DNA from: Occultella glacieicola
Lineage (GTDB): Bacteria > Actinomycetota > Actinomycetes > Actinomycetales > Beutenbergiaceae
Assembly (NCBI RefSeq): GCF_004353825.1
Contig: NZ_SMNA01000017.1
Coordinates: forward strand, 1 to 60,481
Direction: 5' to 3'
DNA length: 60,481 nucleotides
Part shown: piece by piece, positions 1-15,604 of the stretch
How positions within the stretch are numbered: position 1 is the first letter of the stretch
Layout of the letters: each line of letters starts with the position of its first letter
The notes under the pieces: model-generated
Told to the model about the DNA's origin: nothing
The model's input: only the letters and a program-made list of their open reading frames with translations
Databases searched by the model: none
Translations under genes and position numbers: made by a program

Positions 1-1
1 G

Positions 2-151
2 GCGCCGGCACCTTCGCCGGCGGCACCGGCACCGGCACCGGCGCCGGCACCCGCGCCGTCCGCGCCGTCGCCGGTGGCGCAGGCCTCGCCGGTGTCCGCC
101 GCCTCGCCCGCGTCCGCCGTCTCCGCCGCGTCCGCGGACTCGGGCGACTGA
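2..151 (+). CDS. C-terminal end of an Ala/Pro-rich protein (partial, cut by window edge)
   Basis: From base 2 one plus-strand frame stays open for 49 codons and ends at TGA 149-151. It encodes a low-complexity tail of alternating Ala-Pro, then Ser/Ala/Val residues, and ends in Ser-Gly-Asp. Third codon positions are strongly G/C, as expected for coding DNA here, but so short a GC-rich stretch can be open by chance. A hairpin just downstream could terminate both this gene and the convergent two-component operon. Nothing in the tail indicates a function. Confidence 0.4.
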   Translation, partial: APAPSPAAPAPAPAPAPAPSAPSPVAQASPVSAASPASAVSAASADSGD

Positions 152-201
152 GGCGAACGGGACGATCGCGGCGACGTCCACCGTCTCCACCGGGTCCGCG
201 T

Positions 202-239
202 CGACGCCGGGTGGCCACCCGTCGGGCCGCCCGGCGTCG
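202..239. terminator. Bidirectional hairpin terminator between convergent genes
   Basis: CGACGCCGGG (202-211) pairs with CCCGGCGTCG (230-239), giving a 10-bp perfect stem, and the loop can fold further. There is no T-tract, which is usual for actinobacterial terminators. It lies between the partial plus-strand gene and the minus-strand response regulator. Confidence 0.55.
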
Positions 240-246
240 GTGCGCC

Positions 247-906
247 TCAGCGCAGCCGGTACCCCATGCCGCGCACCGTCTCGAAGCGCTCGGCGCCGAG
301 CTTCTTGCGCAGATAGCGCACATAGACGTCGACGACGTTCGAACCCGGGTCGAAGTCGTAGCCCCAGACCCGTGAGAGCAACTGCTCGCGGGTGAGCACC
401 TGCCCGGGGTTGCGGAGGAACGTCTCGGCGAGGGTGAACTCCCGGGCCGACAGGTCCACCTCGGCACCCCCGGCGCGGGCCCGGCGGGTCCGCAGGTCGA
501 GGGAGAGGTCGCCGTGCACGAGCGTGGTCGGCTCGGCGGCGCCCGCCTCCGAGCGGAGCCGCAGACGGACCCTGGCCAGCAACTCCTCGAACCGGAACGG
601 CTTCGCCATGTAGTCGTCGGCGCCGCTCTCGAGACCGGCCACGGTGTCCGTCACCGAGTTCCGGGCGGTCAGGATGATCACGGGAATCGTGATGTTCATC
701 GCCCGGACCTGGCGCAGCACCGCGAAGCCGTCGATGTCTGGCAGCCCGAGGTCGAGGACCATCAGGTCGAAGTCACCGGTGCTCGCGAGGTCCACCGCCT
801 CCCGGCCGGTGGTGACGGCGGTGGGTGCGTACCCGGCGGAGCGGAGCCCCTTCGCGACGAAGGACGAGATCCGGACCTCGTCCTCAGCGATCAGGATCTG
901 GCTCAT
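247..906 (-). CDS. OmpR/PhoB-family response regulator
   Basis: This 219-aa protein is a two-domain cytoplasmic response regulator. The receiver domain (about residues 3-115) shows the acidic pocket E8/D9, phosphoacceptor D52 in VLDLGLPD, T80 and K102. A winged-helix DNA-binding domain (about 125-219) ends in the typical VRGMGYRL motif. The ATG overlaps the TGA of the upstream sensor kinase gene (ATGA), so the two are probably translationally coupled, and a GGAG lies just upstream inside the kinase gene. The pairing implies phosphorelay from the adjacent kinase. The signal and regulon cannot be read from sequence. Confidence 0.95.
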   Translation of the reverse strand: MSQILIAEDEVRISSFVAKGLRSAGYAPTAVTTGREAVDLASTGDFDLMVLDLGLPDIDGFAVLRQVRAMNITIPVIILTARNSVTDTVAGLESGADDYMAKPFRFEELLARVRLRLRSEAGAAEPTTLVHGDLSLDLRTRRARAGGAEVDLSAREFTLAETFLRNPGQVLTREQLLSRVWGYDFDPGSNVVDVYVRYLRKKLGAERFETVRGMGYRLR

Positions 907-2465
907 CTGTTCTCCAGGGTGGTGGTGCTCGGCTCGCCGCCGGCGTGGTGGGAGGGCTCGGAAGGGTGGTCCGGGCTGGGGGACTCGTCCGGCGCCGGGT
1001 CGGTCGGGCCATCGGGGTCGGCTGGGTCAGGCAACATCTCGGGCGCGGCCACGAGGGGCAAGTGGATACTGACGGTCGTGCCGTGACCGAGCCTGGACTC
1101 GGCGCTCGCGCGGCCGTGGTGCGCCGTGGCGATGGAGCGCACGATGGTCAGGCCGAGCCCGGAACCCTCGGCGGGGCTGCCCGCACGCTCGAAGCGGTCG
1201 AAGATCCGGCCCAGGTCCTCCTCGGCGATGCCGACGCCCTCGTCGCGGACCCAGAGCCGGACCTCGGTGTTCGTCGCCGAGCTCCCCAGTGCGATCGTGG
1301 ATCCCGGCTCGGAGAACTTCACCGCGTTCGAGGCGAGCTGGAGCAGCGCCTGCGTGATCCGGCGCGGGTCGATCTCGGCCGTGACGTCGGCGAGGCCGTC
1401 CAGGGTCCAGCGCCGGTCCCCGAGCGGTCGGGCCTTGGTAAGGACCTCGTCGGTGAGCAGGGCGACGTCCGTGGGCTCGGGGCTGACGAAGTCGGGCCGG
1501 CTCGCCTTCGCCAGCGTGACCAGGTCCTCCACGAGCCCGTTCATCCGGTCGAGCTCGTCGAGTGCGAGGTCCTTGGTACCCGCGGCGTCGACCGGGTCGG
1601 TGGGGTCCATCAGTTCGAGGTGACCCCGGATGATGGTCAGCGGGGTGCGCAGCTCATGACCGACGTCGTCGAGCAACTGGCGCTGGGACGCGAACGCCTC
1701 CTCGAGTCGGGCCAGCATCCCGTTGATGGTCTCGGTGAGCACGGCGAGGTCGTCGTTGCCGACCACCGGGATCCGCCGGGACAGGTCGCTGGACGTGGCG
1801 ATCTCGTCCGCCGCGGTGCGCAGCAGCTTGATCGGTTCGAGCAGACCACCGACCACGAACCAGCCGATCAGGGCCATCCAGGCGATCGCACCGAGGGCCA
1901 CGAGGGCGTAGGTGCGGAACGTCTCGCCCAGTTCCGCGTGCTCGGCGTCGAGGTTCCAGGCGAGCACGAGGGCGCCGGGCGTGCCGCCGGGCTCCGGGGC
2001 GACCGGCACCGCCGCCACGTAGTAGGTCCGCACCTGCGTGCTGACCTGCCAGAACCGGCTCCGCTCCCAGTTGGCGGCGTCGGCGACGGCGGCGACGAGT
2101 TCGGGGTCCTCGGTGATCCACTGCTGGGTCGGACCCGCATCGGCCACCAGGGCCACCTCGGTGCCCAGCATCGAGAACATGGCCTCGTTCGGCTGCACGA
2201 CCATCCTGCTCAGGGCGGTGCGCAGCAGGGCTTCCGCCGACGCGAAGGGCTCGCCCGTGGTGGGATCGATACCGTCGGTCGCGAGCTTGTCGAACTCGGC
2301 CCTCGAGTCCTGCAGGACGGCGCGGATGCGGTCGTCGACCCGGTTGGTCTCCAGGACGTAGGCGATGGTGCCGGCCAGGGCCACCGTGAGGGTCGTGAGG
2401 AGTACGAGCGCGACCATCACGCGGGTGCGCACCGAGGCGCGCAGGCGGAGTCGACGAAGGCCCAT
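903..2465 (-). CDS. Membrane sensor histidine kinase
   Basis: This 520-aa HisKA-class kinase is the partner of the downstream response regulator. Visible in order are a TM helix at 17-38, an extracytoplasmic sensor of about 145 residues, a second TM at 186-207, HAMP at about 208-260, HisKA with phosphoacceptor H270 in VGHELRTPL, an N-box at N380, G1 at DEGVGI (408-413) and G2 at GSGLGL (434-439). The tail is acidic and Pro/Ser-rich. The frame stays open far upstream but would cross tRNA-Trp and secE. The ATG at 2465 sits 6 nt after a GATAAT box, which fits a leaderless start. Confidence 0.93.
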   Translation of the reverse strand: MGLRRLRLRASVRTRVMVALVLLTTLTVALAGTIAYVLETNRVDDRIRAVLQDSRAEFDKLATDGIDPTTGEPFASAEALLRTALSRMVVQPNEAMFSMLGTEVALVADAGPTQQWITEDPELVAAVADAANWERSRFWQVSTQVRTYYVAAVPVAPEPGGTPGALVLAWNLDAEHAELGETFRTYALVALGAIAWMALIGWFVVGGLLEPIKLLRTAADEIATSSDLSRRIPVVGNDDLAVLTETINGMLARLEEAFASQRQLLDDVGHELRTPLTIIRGHLELMDPTDPVDAAGTKDLALDELDRMNGLVEDLVTLAKASRPDFVSPEPTDVALLTDEVLTKARPLGDRRWTLDGLADVTAEIDPRRITQALLQLASNAVKFSEPGSTIALGSSATNTEVRLWVRDEGVGIAEEDLGRIFDRFERAGSPAEGSGLGLTIVRSIATAHHGRASAESRLGHGTTVSIHLPLVAAPEMLPDPADPDGPTDPAPDESPSPDHPSEPSHHAGGEPSTTTLENR

Positions 2466-2471
2466 CGAACG

Positions 2472-2477
2472 ATTATC
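2472..2477 (-). promoter_or_regulatory. -10 box of the two-component operon (leaderless)
   Basis: On the minus strand GATAAT ends 6 nt before the ATG of the kinase gene, so transcription would start at or next to the start codon. No clear -35 hexamer is visible. It is divergent from the tRNA-Trp promoter. Confidence 0.45.
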
Positions 2478-2530
2478 CCGTAGTTGCCCGTGCCCGCCGG
2501 GATCCTGGACGGTGAGCCTCGGCACACGGG

Positions 2531-2560
2531 TTCGACCCATGGCGCCGACTCCCGTACACT
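2531..2560 (+). promoter_or_regulatory. Promoter of tRNA-Trp / secE-nusG
   Basis: TTCGAC (2531-2536) and TACACT (2555-2560) are separated by 18 bp, about 84 nt ahead of the tRNA. The elements resemble those of the housekeeping sigma factor. Start site not verified. Confidence 0.5.
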
Positions 2561-2643
2561 CATCCGAGGTGGTTGACGCCCGCCATGATGGATCGTGCCC
2601 GAGTGGCCCTGGTCCACCGGCACCCGGGCGGCACTCATCGCGA

Positions 2644-2716
2644 AGGGTAGTGGCGCAATTGGTAGCGCACCGGTCTCCAAAACCGGCGGTTGAGGGTTCG
2701 AGTCCCTCCTGCCCTG
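2644..2716 (+). tRNA. trnW: tRNA-Trp (anticodon CCA)
   Basis: This is a 73-nt cloverleaf. The acceptor AGGGTAG (2644-2650) pairs with CTGCCCT (2709-2715) with one G-T wobble and G2716 as discriminator. The anticodon stem CCGGT/ACCGG holds loop CTCCAAA, giving anticodon CCA at 2677-2679. The T-arm is GAGGG-TTCGAGT-CCCTC. The 3' CCA is not encoded. tRNA-Trp directly before secE-nusG is a usual actinobacterial arrangement. Confidence 0.98.
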
Positions 2717-2774
2717 CACAGTCCGTCGATCGCCCGTCGAGCCGCCATCCACACGAACGAGTTGGGGAACACCT

Positions 2775-3353
2775 GTGAGCACACCCACGAACCCGGAGTC
2801 GGGCGAACCCGACGGCGGCGAACGTGGCGACGTCACCGGCCCCACCGACCCCGTCGACGAGGTCTCCTCGGCGGAGGTGGCCGACGCCGACGACGTGGGC
2901 TCCGACTCCGACGAGAACGCGAGCGACGCCGTCGACGAGCCCGCGACCGACTCCTCGACGGAGGCGGCCGCCACGACCGGGAGCGCGAGCCGGTCCACCT
3001 CCCGGCGGGCCTCCTCGGACGCGGGCGGGCGGTCCGTGAGCAAGTCGGGGTCCGCGAAGCCCACGTCGGCCAGGGCGGACAAGGCCGTGGCCGCGACCGC
3101 GGGAGCCGGCAAGGGTCGCGCGACCCGGAGCCGTGCGGAGGCCGAGCGCGAGGTGCGGCTGAACGTCTTCCAGCGGATCGCGCTCTTCGTCCGCCAGGTG
3201 ATCGCCGAACTCCGGAAGGTCGTCACCCCGACCCGGTCCGAACTGCTGACCTACATCGCGGTGGTGGTCGTGTTCGTGCTGATCATCATGGCGTACGTCG
3301 GAGTGCTGGACTTCGCGATCGGCAAGCTGGTGCTCTGGGCGTTCGGCTCCTAG
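2775..3353 (+). CDS. secE: Preprotein translocase subunit SecE
   Basis: This is the small essential subunit that clamps SecY in the SecYEG channel. The last 70 or so residues of this 192-aa protein are the SecE core: an amphipathic helix ending in ELRKVVTPTRSE, then one TM helix (about 158-180). The first 120 residues are an acidic, then Ser/Ala/Arg-rich disordered extension, which makes the protein much longer than the 60-130 aa common for bacterial SecE. The GTG start lies 59 nt after the tRNA. It is the first gene of the secE-nusG-rplKA cluster. Confidence 0.95.
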   Translation: MSTPTNPESGEPDGGERGDVTGPTDPVDEVSSAEVADADDVGSDSDENASDAVDEPATDSSTEAAATTGSASRSTSRRASSDAGGRSVSKSGSAKPTSARADKAVAATAGAGKGRATRSRAEAEREVRLNVFQRIALFVRQVIAELRKVVTPTRSELLTYIAVVVVFVLIIMAYVGVLDFAIGKLVLWAFGS

Positions 3354-3384
3354 CGCCGCAGGCTCCCACCACGATGCCCCGGGG

Positions 3385-3407
3385 GGCGTCACCGGCGATG
3401 TGACGCC
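3385..3407 (+). terminator. Hairpin between secE and nusG
   Basis: GGCGTCAC (3385-3392) and GTGACGCC (3400-3407) form a perfect 8-bp stem with a 7-nt loop. It has no T-tract, so it may only attenuate readthrough. Confidence 0.4.
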
Positions 3408-3508
3408 AGTTGCGCGAAGCGGGACAATGACGAGGTCGGACGGTTCCGATTCTCGATGAAGCATGCAGGATCAACGAGCAGGACAAGACGAGGGAAGCAG
3501 GTCAGGAC

Positions 3509-4279
3509 GTGTCTGAAGAGACCCGCGACACCGGCGAGGCGGTCGACGTCGTCGAGGAGGTCGGCGCCGACGGCGTGGACTCCGGCGACGGTACGGACCC
3601 CGCGGGCATCGCCGAGGACTCGGCCGTGTCCGAGCAGGATTCCGCCGAGGCCGGCGTCGACGCCACCGACGAGGACGAGGACCCGCTCGTCGCCTTCCGG
3701 CGCGAACTGCGGATGCTGCCCGGCGACTGGTACGTGATCCACTCCTACGCCGGCTACGAGAACCGGGTGAAGGTCAACCTCGAGTCCCGGATCCAGTCAC
3801 TCAACATGGAGGACTACATCTTCCAGGTCGAGGTGCCCATGGAGGAGGTCGTCGAGATCAAGAACTCCGTCCGCAAGGTGGTCCGCCGGGTGCGGATCCC
3901 CAGCTACGTGCTGGTGCGGATGGACCTCACCGACGAGTCCTGGGGCGCCGTGCGGCACACCCCGGGCGTCACCGGCTTCGTCGGGCACACGCACTCGCCG
4001 GTCCCGCTGAGCATGGACGAGGTCATGTCGATGCTCGCCACCACGGTGGAGCAGAAGGCCCCGGCCGCGACCGGTGGTCGCGCCCCGGCCGCCACTCCCG
4101 CCGTGCAGGTCGACTTCACCGTGGGCGAGTCGGTCACCGTCACCGACGGCCCGTTCGACACCCTGCCGGCCACCATCTCCGAGATCAATGCCGAGGCCCA
4201 GAAGCTCAAGGTGCTGGTCTCGATCTTCGGCCGCGAGACGCCCGTCGAGCTGTCGTTCAACCAGGTCGCCAAGATCTGA
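3509..4279 (+). CDS. nusG: Transcription termination/antitermination factor NusG
   Basis: NusG binds RNA polymerase and couples it to ribosome or Rho. In this 256-aa protein an acidic disordered extension of about 70 residues precedes the NGN domain, which begins near [22 protein letters not shown] domain closes the protein (about 203-256, ending FNQVAKI). An Ala/Pro/Thr-rich linker of about 25 residues joins the two. The GTG at 3509 is used; no other in-frame start gives a complete NGN domain. It lies between secE and rplK, as is typical of bacteria. Confidence 0.97.
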   Translation: MSEETRDTGEAVDVVEEVGADGVDSGDGTDPAGIAEDSAVSEQDSAEAGVDATDEDEDPLVAFRRELRMLPGDWYVIHSYAGYENRVKVNLESRIQSLNMEDYIFQVEVPMEEVVEIKNSVRKVVRRVRIPSYVLVRMDLTDESWGAVRHTPGVTGFVGHTHSPVPLSMDEVMSMLATTVEQKAPAATGGRAPAATPAVQVDFTVGESVTVTDGPFDTLPATISEINAEAQKLKVLVSIFGRETPVELSFNQVAKI

Positions 4280-4381
4280 TCCCGCTCATCCGAGCAAGGG
4301 TCCGGACCGGGCCCTGACCGCAAGGTCGTGCAACCGGGTCATCGCCCACGGCGTAGGCCCATCAACAGAAAGCAGCAAGGC

Positions 4382-4813
4382 ATGCCCCCCAAGAAGAAGG
4401 TCACCGGCCTCATCAAGCTCCAGATCCAGGCCGGCGCGGCCAACCCCGCGCCGCCGATCGGCCCCGCGCTCGGTCAGCACGGCGTGAACATCATGGAGTT
4501 CTGCAAGGCCTACAACGCGGCCACCGAGTCGCAGCGCGGCAACGTGATCCCGGTCGAGATCACCGTCTACGAGGACCGCTCGTTCACGTTCATCACGAAG
4601 ACGCCGCCGGCCGCCGAGCTCATCAAGAAGGCCGCCGGTGTGGCCAAGGGCTCCGGTACCCCGCACACGACCAAGGTCGGTTCGCTGACCAAGGAGCAGG
4701 TCCGCGAGATCGCCCAGACCAAGTTCGAGGACCTCAACGCCAATGATCTCGACGCCGCGTCGCTGATCATCGCCGGCACCGCCCGTTCCATGGGCATCAC
4801 CGTCACGGACTGA
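4382..4813 (+). CDS. rplK: 50S ribosomal protein L11
   Basis: This 143-aa protein has full family length. It binds 23S rRNA in the GTPase-associated centre, where it serves elongation factors and the stringent response. The N-terminal domain carries the proline-rich [20 protein letters not shown], and the C-terminal rRNA-binding domain ends [12 protein letters not shown]. The frame is open upstream, but homology and an AAGG ahead of the ATG at 4382 set the start. It is probably co-transcribed with rplA. Confidence 0.98.
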   Translation: MPPKKKVTGLIKLQIQAGAANPAPPIGPALGQHGVNIMEFCKAYNAATESQRGNVIPVEITVYEDRSFTFITKTPPAAELIKKAAGVAKGSGTPHTTKVGSLTKEQVREIAQTKFEDLNANDLDAASLIIAGTARSMGITVTD

Positions 4814-4914
4814 ACCGTCCCTGACCCACAACCCGCTGCGGGCGCCACGCCCGCCGCACAGTGGAAGGGTCCGCGCGGGCCCGCACCACGACTGCTCAGT
4901 CGAAGGAGAAGCAG

Positions 4915-5616
4915 ATGACCACGCGCAGCAAGGATTACCGCAAGGCCGCCGAACTCGTGGAGGCCGACCACGTCTACGCCCCAGCGGAGGCGATCGAGGT
5001 CGCCCGCAAGGGTGCCGCGACGAAGTTCGACTCGACCGTCGAGGTCGCGTTCCGGCTCGGGGTCGACCCCCGCAAGGCCGACCAGATGGTTCGCGGCACC
5101 GTGAACCTCCCGCACGGCACCGGCAAGACGGCCCGGGTGCTGGTCTTCGCGACCGGTGACCGCGCGGAGCAGGCCATCGCGGCCGGTGCCGACGAGGTCG
5201 GCGGCGACGAACTCATCGAGAAGGTCGCCGGCGGCTACACCGACTTCGACGCGGCCGTCGCCACGCCGGACCTGATGGGCAAGGTCGGTCGACTCGGCCG
5301 TGTGCTCGGGCCCCGTGGCCTGATGCCGAACCCGAAGACCGGCACCGTCACCATGGACGTCACCAAGGCCGTCACCGACATCAAGGGCGGCAAGATCGAC
5401 TTCCGGGTGGACAAGCACGCCAACCTGCACTTCATCATCGGGAAGGTCTCGTTCAGCCCCGAGAAGCTGCTGGAGAACTACACGGCCGCCTACGAGGAGG
5501 TCATGCGCCTGAAGCCGGCCTCCTCCAAGGGCCGCTACATCACCAAGGCCGTGCTCAGTACGACCATGGGCCCCGGCATTGCGATCGACCCGGCGAAGCT
5601 GTCCGCGGAGGTCTGA
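4915..5616 (+). CDS. rplA: 50S ribosomal protein L1
   Basis: This 233-aa protein forms the L1 stalk, which binds 23S rRNA and guides E-site tRNA release. The signature [19 protein letters not shown] is present in the middle, and the C-terminal part closes domain I. An AAGGAG Shine-Dalgarno at 4902-4907 selects the ATG at 4915 over the longer open frame. It is the last gene of the rplKA unit and a GC-rich terminator follows 24 nt later. Confidence 0.98.
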   Translation: MTTRSKDYRKAAELVEADHVYAPAEAIEVARKGAATKFDSTVEVAFRLGVDPRKADQMVRGTVNLPHGTGKTARVLVFATGDRAEQAIAAGADEVGGDELIEKVAGGYTDFDAAVATPDLMGKVGRLGRVLGPRGLMPNPKTGTVTMDVTKAVTDIKGGKIDFRVDKHANLHFIIGKVSFSPEKLLENYTAAYEEVMRLKPASSKGRYITKAVLSTTMGPGIAIDPAKLSAEV

Positions 5617-5639
5617 GACCCGCCCGTTGCACGACCATC

Positions 5640-5670
5640 GGCCCGGCCCCTGAAGACGGGGGGCCGGGCC
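5640..5670 (+). terminator. Terminator after rplKA
   Basis: GGCCCGGCCCC (5640-5650) pairs perfectly with GGGGCCGGGCC (5660-5670) around a 9-nt loop. It has no T-tract and separates rplKA from the rplJL promoter. Confidence 0.75.
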
Positions 5671-5728
5671 GACGTGTGAGCGTCGAGTCCGGCCGGTCAC
5701 GCCGTGGCCCATCCCACAGGCCCGGGAT

Positions 5729-5757
5729 TTGGCCCGGTCGCCGACGCTGTGTAAACT
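5729..5757 (+). promoter_or_regulatory. Promoter of rplJ-rplL
   Basis: TTGGCC (5729-5734), a 17-bp spacer and TAAACT (5752-5757) follow the rplKA terminator. The predicted start near 5764 gives a leader of about 185 nt. Confidence 0.6.
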
Positions 5758-5763
5758 TGTGCC

Positions 5764-5948
5764 TGCCCAAGACCGCCGGTCGCCCGTCACACGACGGGGC
5801 CAAGTCCGCAGATGCGGAGCCAGCGCAGGTGAACGAGTTCGATCAGTGCCGGAACGTCAGTTCCGAATTCGAACCCCGTGCATCTGCGCGGGGTTCTTTC
5901 CGTATGTGCGCCCCTCGACCTTCGCGGCACATCTCGGAAGGAGGGCCC
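5764..5948 (+). promoter_or_regulatory. rplJ leader (L10-type leader RNA with attenuator-like folding)
   Basis: This long 5' untranslated region contains hairpin CGGAAC/GTTCCG (5850-5855/5860-5865) and a terminator-like hairpin at 5871-5896 followed by TTT. A segment at 5807-5816 (CGCAGATGCG) can pair over 10 bp, with one G-T wobble, with the loop of that terminator hairpin (5879-5888). L10 leaders are known autoregulatory sites in bacteria. The equivalence here is inferred from position and folding. Confidence 0.6.
5871..5899 (+). terminator. Leader attenuator hairpin upstream of rplJ
   Basis: GAACCCCG (5871-5878) and CGGGGTTC (5889-5896) form a perfect 8-bp stem with a 10-nt loop, followed by TTT at 5897-5899. 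It ends 49 nt before the rplJ start. Confidence 0.5.
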
Positions 5949-6476
5949 ATGGCACGGCCTGACAAGGCGGCAGCAGTTGCCGAACTGACGGAGAAGTTCC
6001 GCCAGTCCACGGCCGCTGTGCTGACCGAGTACCGCGGGCTCACGGTGGCCCAGCTCAAGTCGCTGCGCACCGATCTCGGCGGTACCACCAGCTTCGCCGT
6101 GGTGAAGAACACGCTCACCGGCATCGCGGCCAAGGAGGCCGGCATCGACGCGTTCGATGGCGAGCTCACCGGTCCGTCGGCCATCGCCTTCATCTCCGGT
6201 GACCCGGTCGAGGCGGCCAAGAGCCTGCGTGACTTCGCCAAGGCGAACCCCAAGCTGGTCATCAAGGGTGGTGTCCTCGACGGGCGCGCCCTGACGTCCG
6301 AGGACGTCACCAAGCTCGCGGACCTCGAGTCCCGCGAGGTGCTCCTGGCCAAGGCGGCCGGTGCGTTCAAGGCGAAGCTGCACCAGGCGGCCTACGTCTT
6401 CAACGCCCCTGCCTCCAAGGCGGTGCGCACCATCGAAGCCCTGCGTGAGAAGCAGGCGACGGAGGCCGCGGCCTGA
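5949..6476 (+). CDS. rplJ: 50S ribosomal protein L10
   Basis: This 175-aa protein is the base of the ribosomal stalk and holds L7/L12 dimers on 23S rRNA. The N-terminal rRNA-binding domain contains [16 protein letters not shown] and VVKNTL, and the C-terminal helix for L12 ends near EALREKQ. The ATG at 5949 lies just after GGAAGGAGGG, which rules out the longer upstream frame through the leader. It is in an operon with rplL (66-nt gap), and the leader is the likely site of L10-L12 autoregulation. Confidence 0.98.
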   Translation: MARPDKAAAVAELTEKFRQSTAAVLTEYRGLTVAQLKSLRTDLGGTTSFAVVKNTLTGIAAKEAGIDAFDGELTGPSAIAFISGDPVEAAKSLRDFAKANPKLVIKGGVLDGRALTSEDVTKLADLESREVLLAKAAGAFKAKLHQAAYVFNAPASKAVRTIEALREKQATEAAA

Positions 6477-6542
6477 GGCCCGGTCTTCGACCAACCACCC
6501 ACTGCTTCTCCGCAAGCAGGACCAACAGGAAGGAACGCCATC

Positions 6543-6935
6543 ATGGCGAAGCTCAGCACCGACGAGCTCATTGACGCTTTCAAGGAGCTCACCCTCATCG
6601 AGCTCTCCGAGTTCGTGAAGCAGTTCGAGGAGACCTTCGAGGTCACCGCCGCCGCCCCGGCCGCCGTTGCGGTCGCCGCCGGCCCGGCCGCCGGTGGCGG
6701 CGCCGCTGACGAGGCCGAGGAGCAGACGGAGTTCGACGTCATCCTCGAGTCGGTCGGCGACAAGAAGATCCAGGTCATCAAGGAGGTGCGCGCCCTCACG
6801 AGCCTCGGCCTGAAGGAGGCCAAGGACCTCGTCGACAGCGCCCCCAAGGCGATCGTCGAGGGCGTGGCGAAGGACGCCGCCGACAAGGCGAAGGAAGCCC
6901 TCGAGGGCGCCGGCGCCACCGTCACCGTCAAGTGA
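6543..6935 (+). CDS. rplL: 50S ribosomal protein L7/L12
   Basis: This 130-aa stalk protein recruits and activates translational GTPases. The N-terminal dimerisation helices (about 1-35) are followed by an Ala/Gly-rich hinge (about 37-57) and the C-terminal domain with [20 protein letters not shown]. The length and the repeated [10 protein letters not shown] and ALEGAGATV motifs are typical. The 66-nt spacer from rplJ has no visible promoter; a hairpin about 118 nt downstream probably reduces readthrough into rpoBC. Confidence 0.98.
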   Translation: MAKLSTDELIDAFKELTLIELSEFVKQFEETFEVTAAAPAAVAVAAGPAAGGGAADEAEEQTEFDVILESVGDKKIQVIKEVRALTSLGLKEAKDLVDSAPKAIVEGVAKDAADKAKEALEGAGATVTVK

Positions 6936-7052
6936 TCTGACGGCGGGTGCCCGGCTCCGCCACGTCGCGCCGCGAGCGATGACGAGGTGGAGCGCGGCGG
7001 CCCGCCTGCGGTACCAGGCCACGGCATCGACAGATGTCGGCGCGGCCACAAT

Positions 7053-7088
7053 GACGAGGCCCGCACCGGACACGGTGCGGGCCTCGTC
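7053..7088 (+). terminator. Terminator between rplL and rpoB
   Basis: Arms 7053-7067 and 7074-7088 are perfectly complementary over 15 bp (GACGAGGCCCGCACC in the left arm) with a 6-nt loop. There is no T-tract. The rpoB promoter starts 6 nt later. The rest of the 6936-7279 interval holds nothing coding. Confidence 0.75.
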
Positions 7089-7093
7089 GCCAC

Positions 7094-7122
7094 TGGACAA
7101 GCGTAGCCAAAGTGGCTATGCT
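7094..7122 (+). promoter_or_regulatory. rpoBC promoter with internal palindrome
   Basis: TGGACA (7094-7099) and TATGCT (7117-7122) are separated by 17 bp. An inverted repeat TAGCCA-AAG-TGGCTA (7104-7118) fills the spacer and runs into the -10 box, so a dimeric regulator could block RNA polymerase there. The leader to the rpoB start is about 150 nt. Confidence 0.6.
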
Positions 7123-7279
7123 GTCGCTTTGCGCTGTCTTCTGCCCCCAGCACATGCTTCCCGAACCGGGTTCATCGTTCACGTCCACGTGTGCGATGTC
7201 GGTCCCGGGCGAAGTTCGGGCGGGGTTTGTTCGGGGTGGTCCGGCGCGCGTGCACACAATTCGTAGGGAAGGACCCCTC

Positions 7280-10804
<3,525 letters not shown>

Positions 10805-10903
10805 GCGGCACCGTCGGTGACCGGGTCCACGTGACCCGGCCACCGACGGCCCCCTCATCCTGATTTGGTTCCACACGGTGTTCCACCGAAGGAAGTAGGA
10901 AAA

Positions 10904-14794
<3,891 letters not shown>

Positions 14795-14819
14795 GTCGCA
14801 TGGCCTGAGCCACCAGCGA

Positions 14820-14853
14820 AGGGCCCGGCATCCCGCAAGGGGTGCCGGGCCCT
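14820..14853 (+). terminator. Terminator after rpoC
   Basis: A 15-bp stem (14820-14834 with 14839-14853, one G-T wobble) closes on a GCAA tetraloop. The outer arm is AGGGCCCGGCA. It ends the rpoBC unit. Confidence 0.85.
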
Positions 14854-14944
14854 CGTTCGTGTACGGGCTCGGGCCGCGGTGTGAGGCCCGGCACACTCGG
14901 CCACCGAATGGAATATGGTTGAAGATTCAGGCATTGTTTCGTGC

Positions 14945-15490
14945 ATGCATTCACACAAGATCGGAATCATCGTCAGTTCCTCCCGCCCGACCCGGATCGG
15001 CACCAAGGTCGCCACGTGGGTCGGCGGGCTGGCACCGCACGGGGCCGAGGTCGAGATCATCGACCTGGCCGAGGTGGCCCTGCCCTTCCTCGCCGAGGCC
15101 GAGCTGCCGGCCACCGGCAACTACGCCGAGGCCAGCACGGTCGCCTGGGCCGAGCGGGTGCGCACCTATGACGCCCTCATCGTCACCCTGCCCGAGTACA
15201 ACGCCGGCTACCCGGCCGTCGTGAAGAACGCCATCGACACCCTCCACGCCGAGTGGAACGAACTGCCGATCGGCATCGTGGGCTACGGTTGGGGCGGCGC
15301 CGCGGGATCCGCCCGGCAGTTCGGCGAGGTCCTCGACCGCGTCAAGGCGCTGCGCCTCGACGGTCCAGGCCTCAGTTTCGGCCAGGACCTCACGCCCGAC
15401 GGCGACTTCCTCGACGCCGCTCCGGCCGACGACGTGCGTGGCCTCTACGACCAACTCGTCGCCGCCGTGCGCGAGAAGGTGGCCGCCTGA
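14945..15490 (+). CDS. NADPH-dependent FMN reductase family protein
   Basis: This 181-aa flavodoxin-like protein belongs to the NADPH-dependent FMN/quinone/chromate reductase family. The N-terminal phosphate-binding loop SSSRPTRIG and the flavin-contact motif LPEYNAGYPAVVKNAIDTL are clear, as is the GYGWGGAAG segment. Substrates in the family include FMN, quinones and azo dyes, and the sequence does not choose between them. The ATG at 14945 begins right at the beta strand before the P-loop. An in-frame ATG at 14915 adds ten unconserved residues. Neither has a strong ribosome site. It stands alone between two terminators. Confidence 0.85.
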   Translation: MHSHKIGIIVSSSRPTRIGTKVATWVGGLAPHGAEVEIIDLAEVALPFLAEAELPATGNYAEASTVAWAERVRTYDALIVTLPEYNAGYPAVVKNAIDTLHAEWNELPIGIVGYGWGGAAGSARQFGEVLDRVKALRLDGPGLSFGQDLTPDGDFLDAAPADDVRGLYDQLVAAVREKVAA

Positions 15491-15518
15491 CCCGCCGGCC
15501 CTGACCCGTTCCGACCGC

Positions 15519-15549
15519 AGCGGCGGTGGCGCTCGGCGCCACCGCCGCT
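15519..15549. terminator. Bidirectional terminator between convergent genes
   Basis: AGCGGCGGTGGCGC (15519-15532) pairs perfectly with GCGCCACCGCCGCT (15536-15549). It serves the FMN reductase gene on one side and the ABC exporter operon on the other. Confidence 0.8.
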
Positions 15550-15604
15550 CGTCTGCCCGGCCTCGGTGGCGGCACCGGGCAAGGGGCCGAGGATGGCTGC
15601 CGGC

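Noticed and set aside
1-60. GGCACC/CCGGCA tandem repeats as a satellite
   Set aside because: They are explained by Ala-Pro codons of the partial gene, and only a few units are present.
2644-2716. tRNA-Trp as an integration site
   Set aside because: No second copy of the tRNA 3' end and no integrase are present downstream.
903-3464. Extension of the sensor kinase reading frame to 853 codons
   Set aside because: It would run antisense through tRNA-Trp and secE. A conserved N-terminal TM start and a -10 box place the start at 2465.
4297-4315. Hairpin AGGGTCC/GGGCCCT between nusG and rplK as a terminator
   Set aside because: It has a short 7-bp stem with a G-T pair and a 5-nt loop, without a T-tract; rplK has no visible promoter of its own after it.
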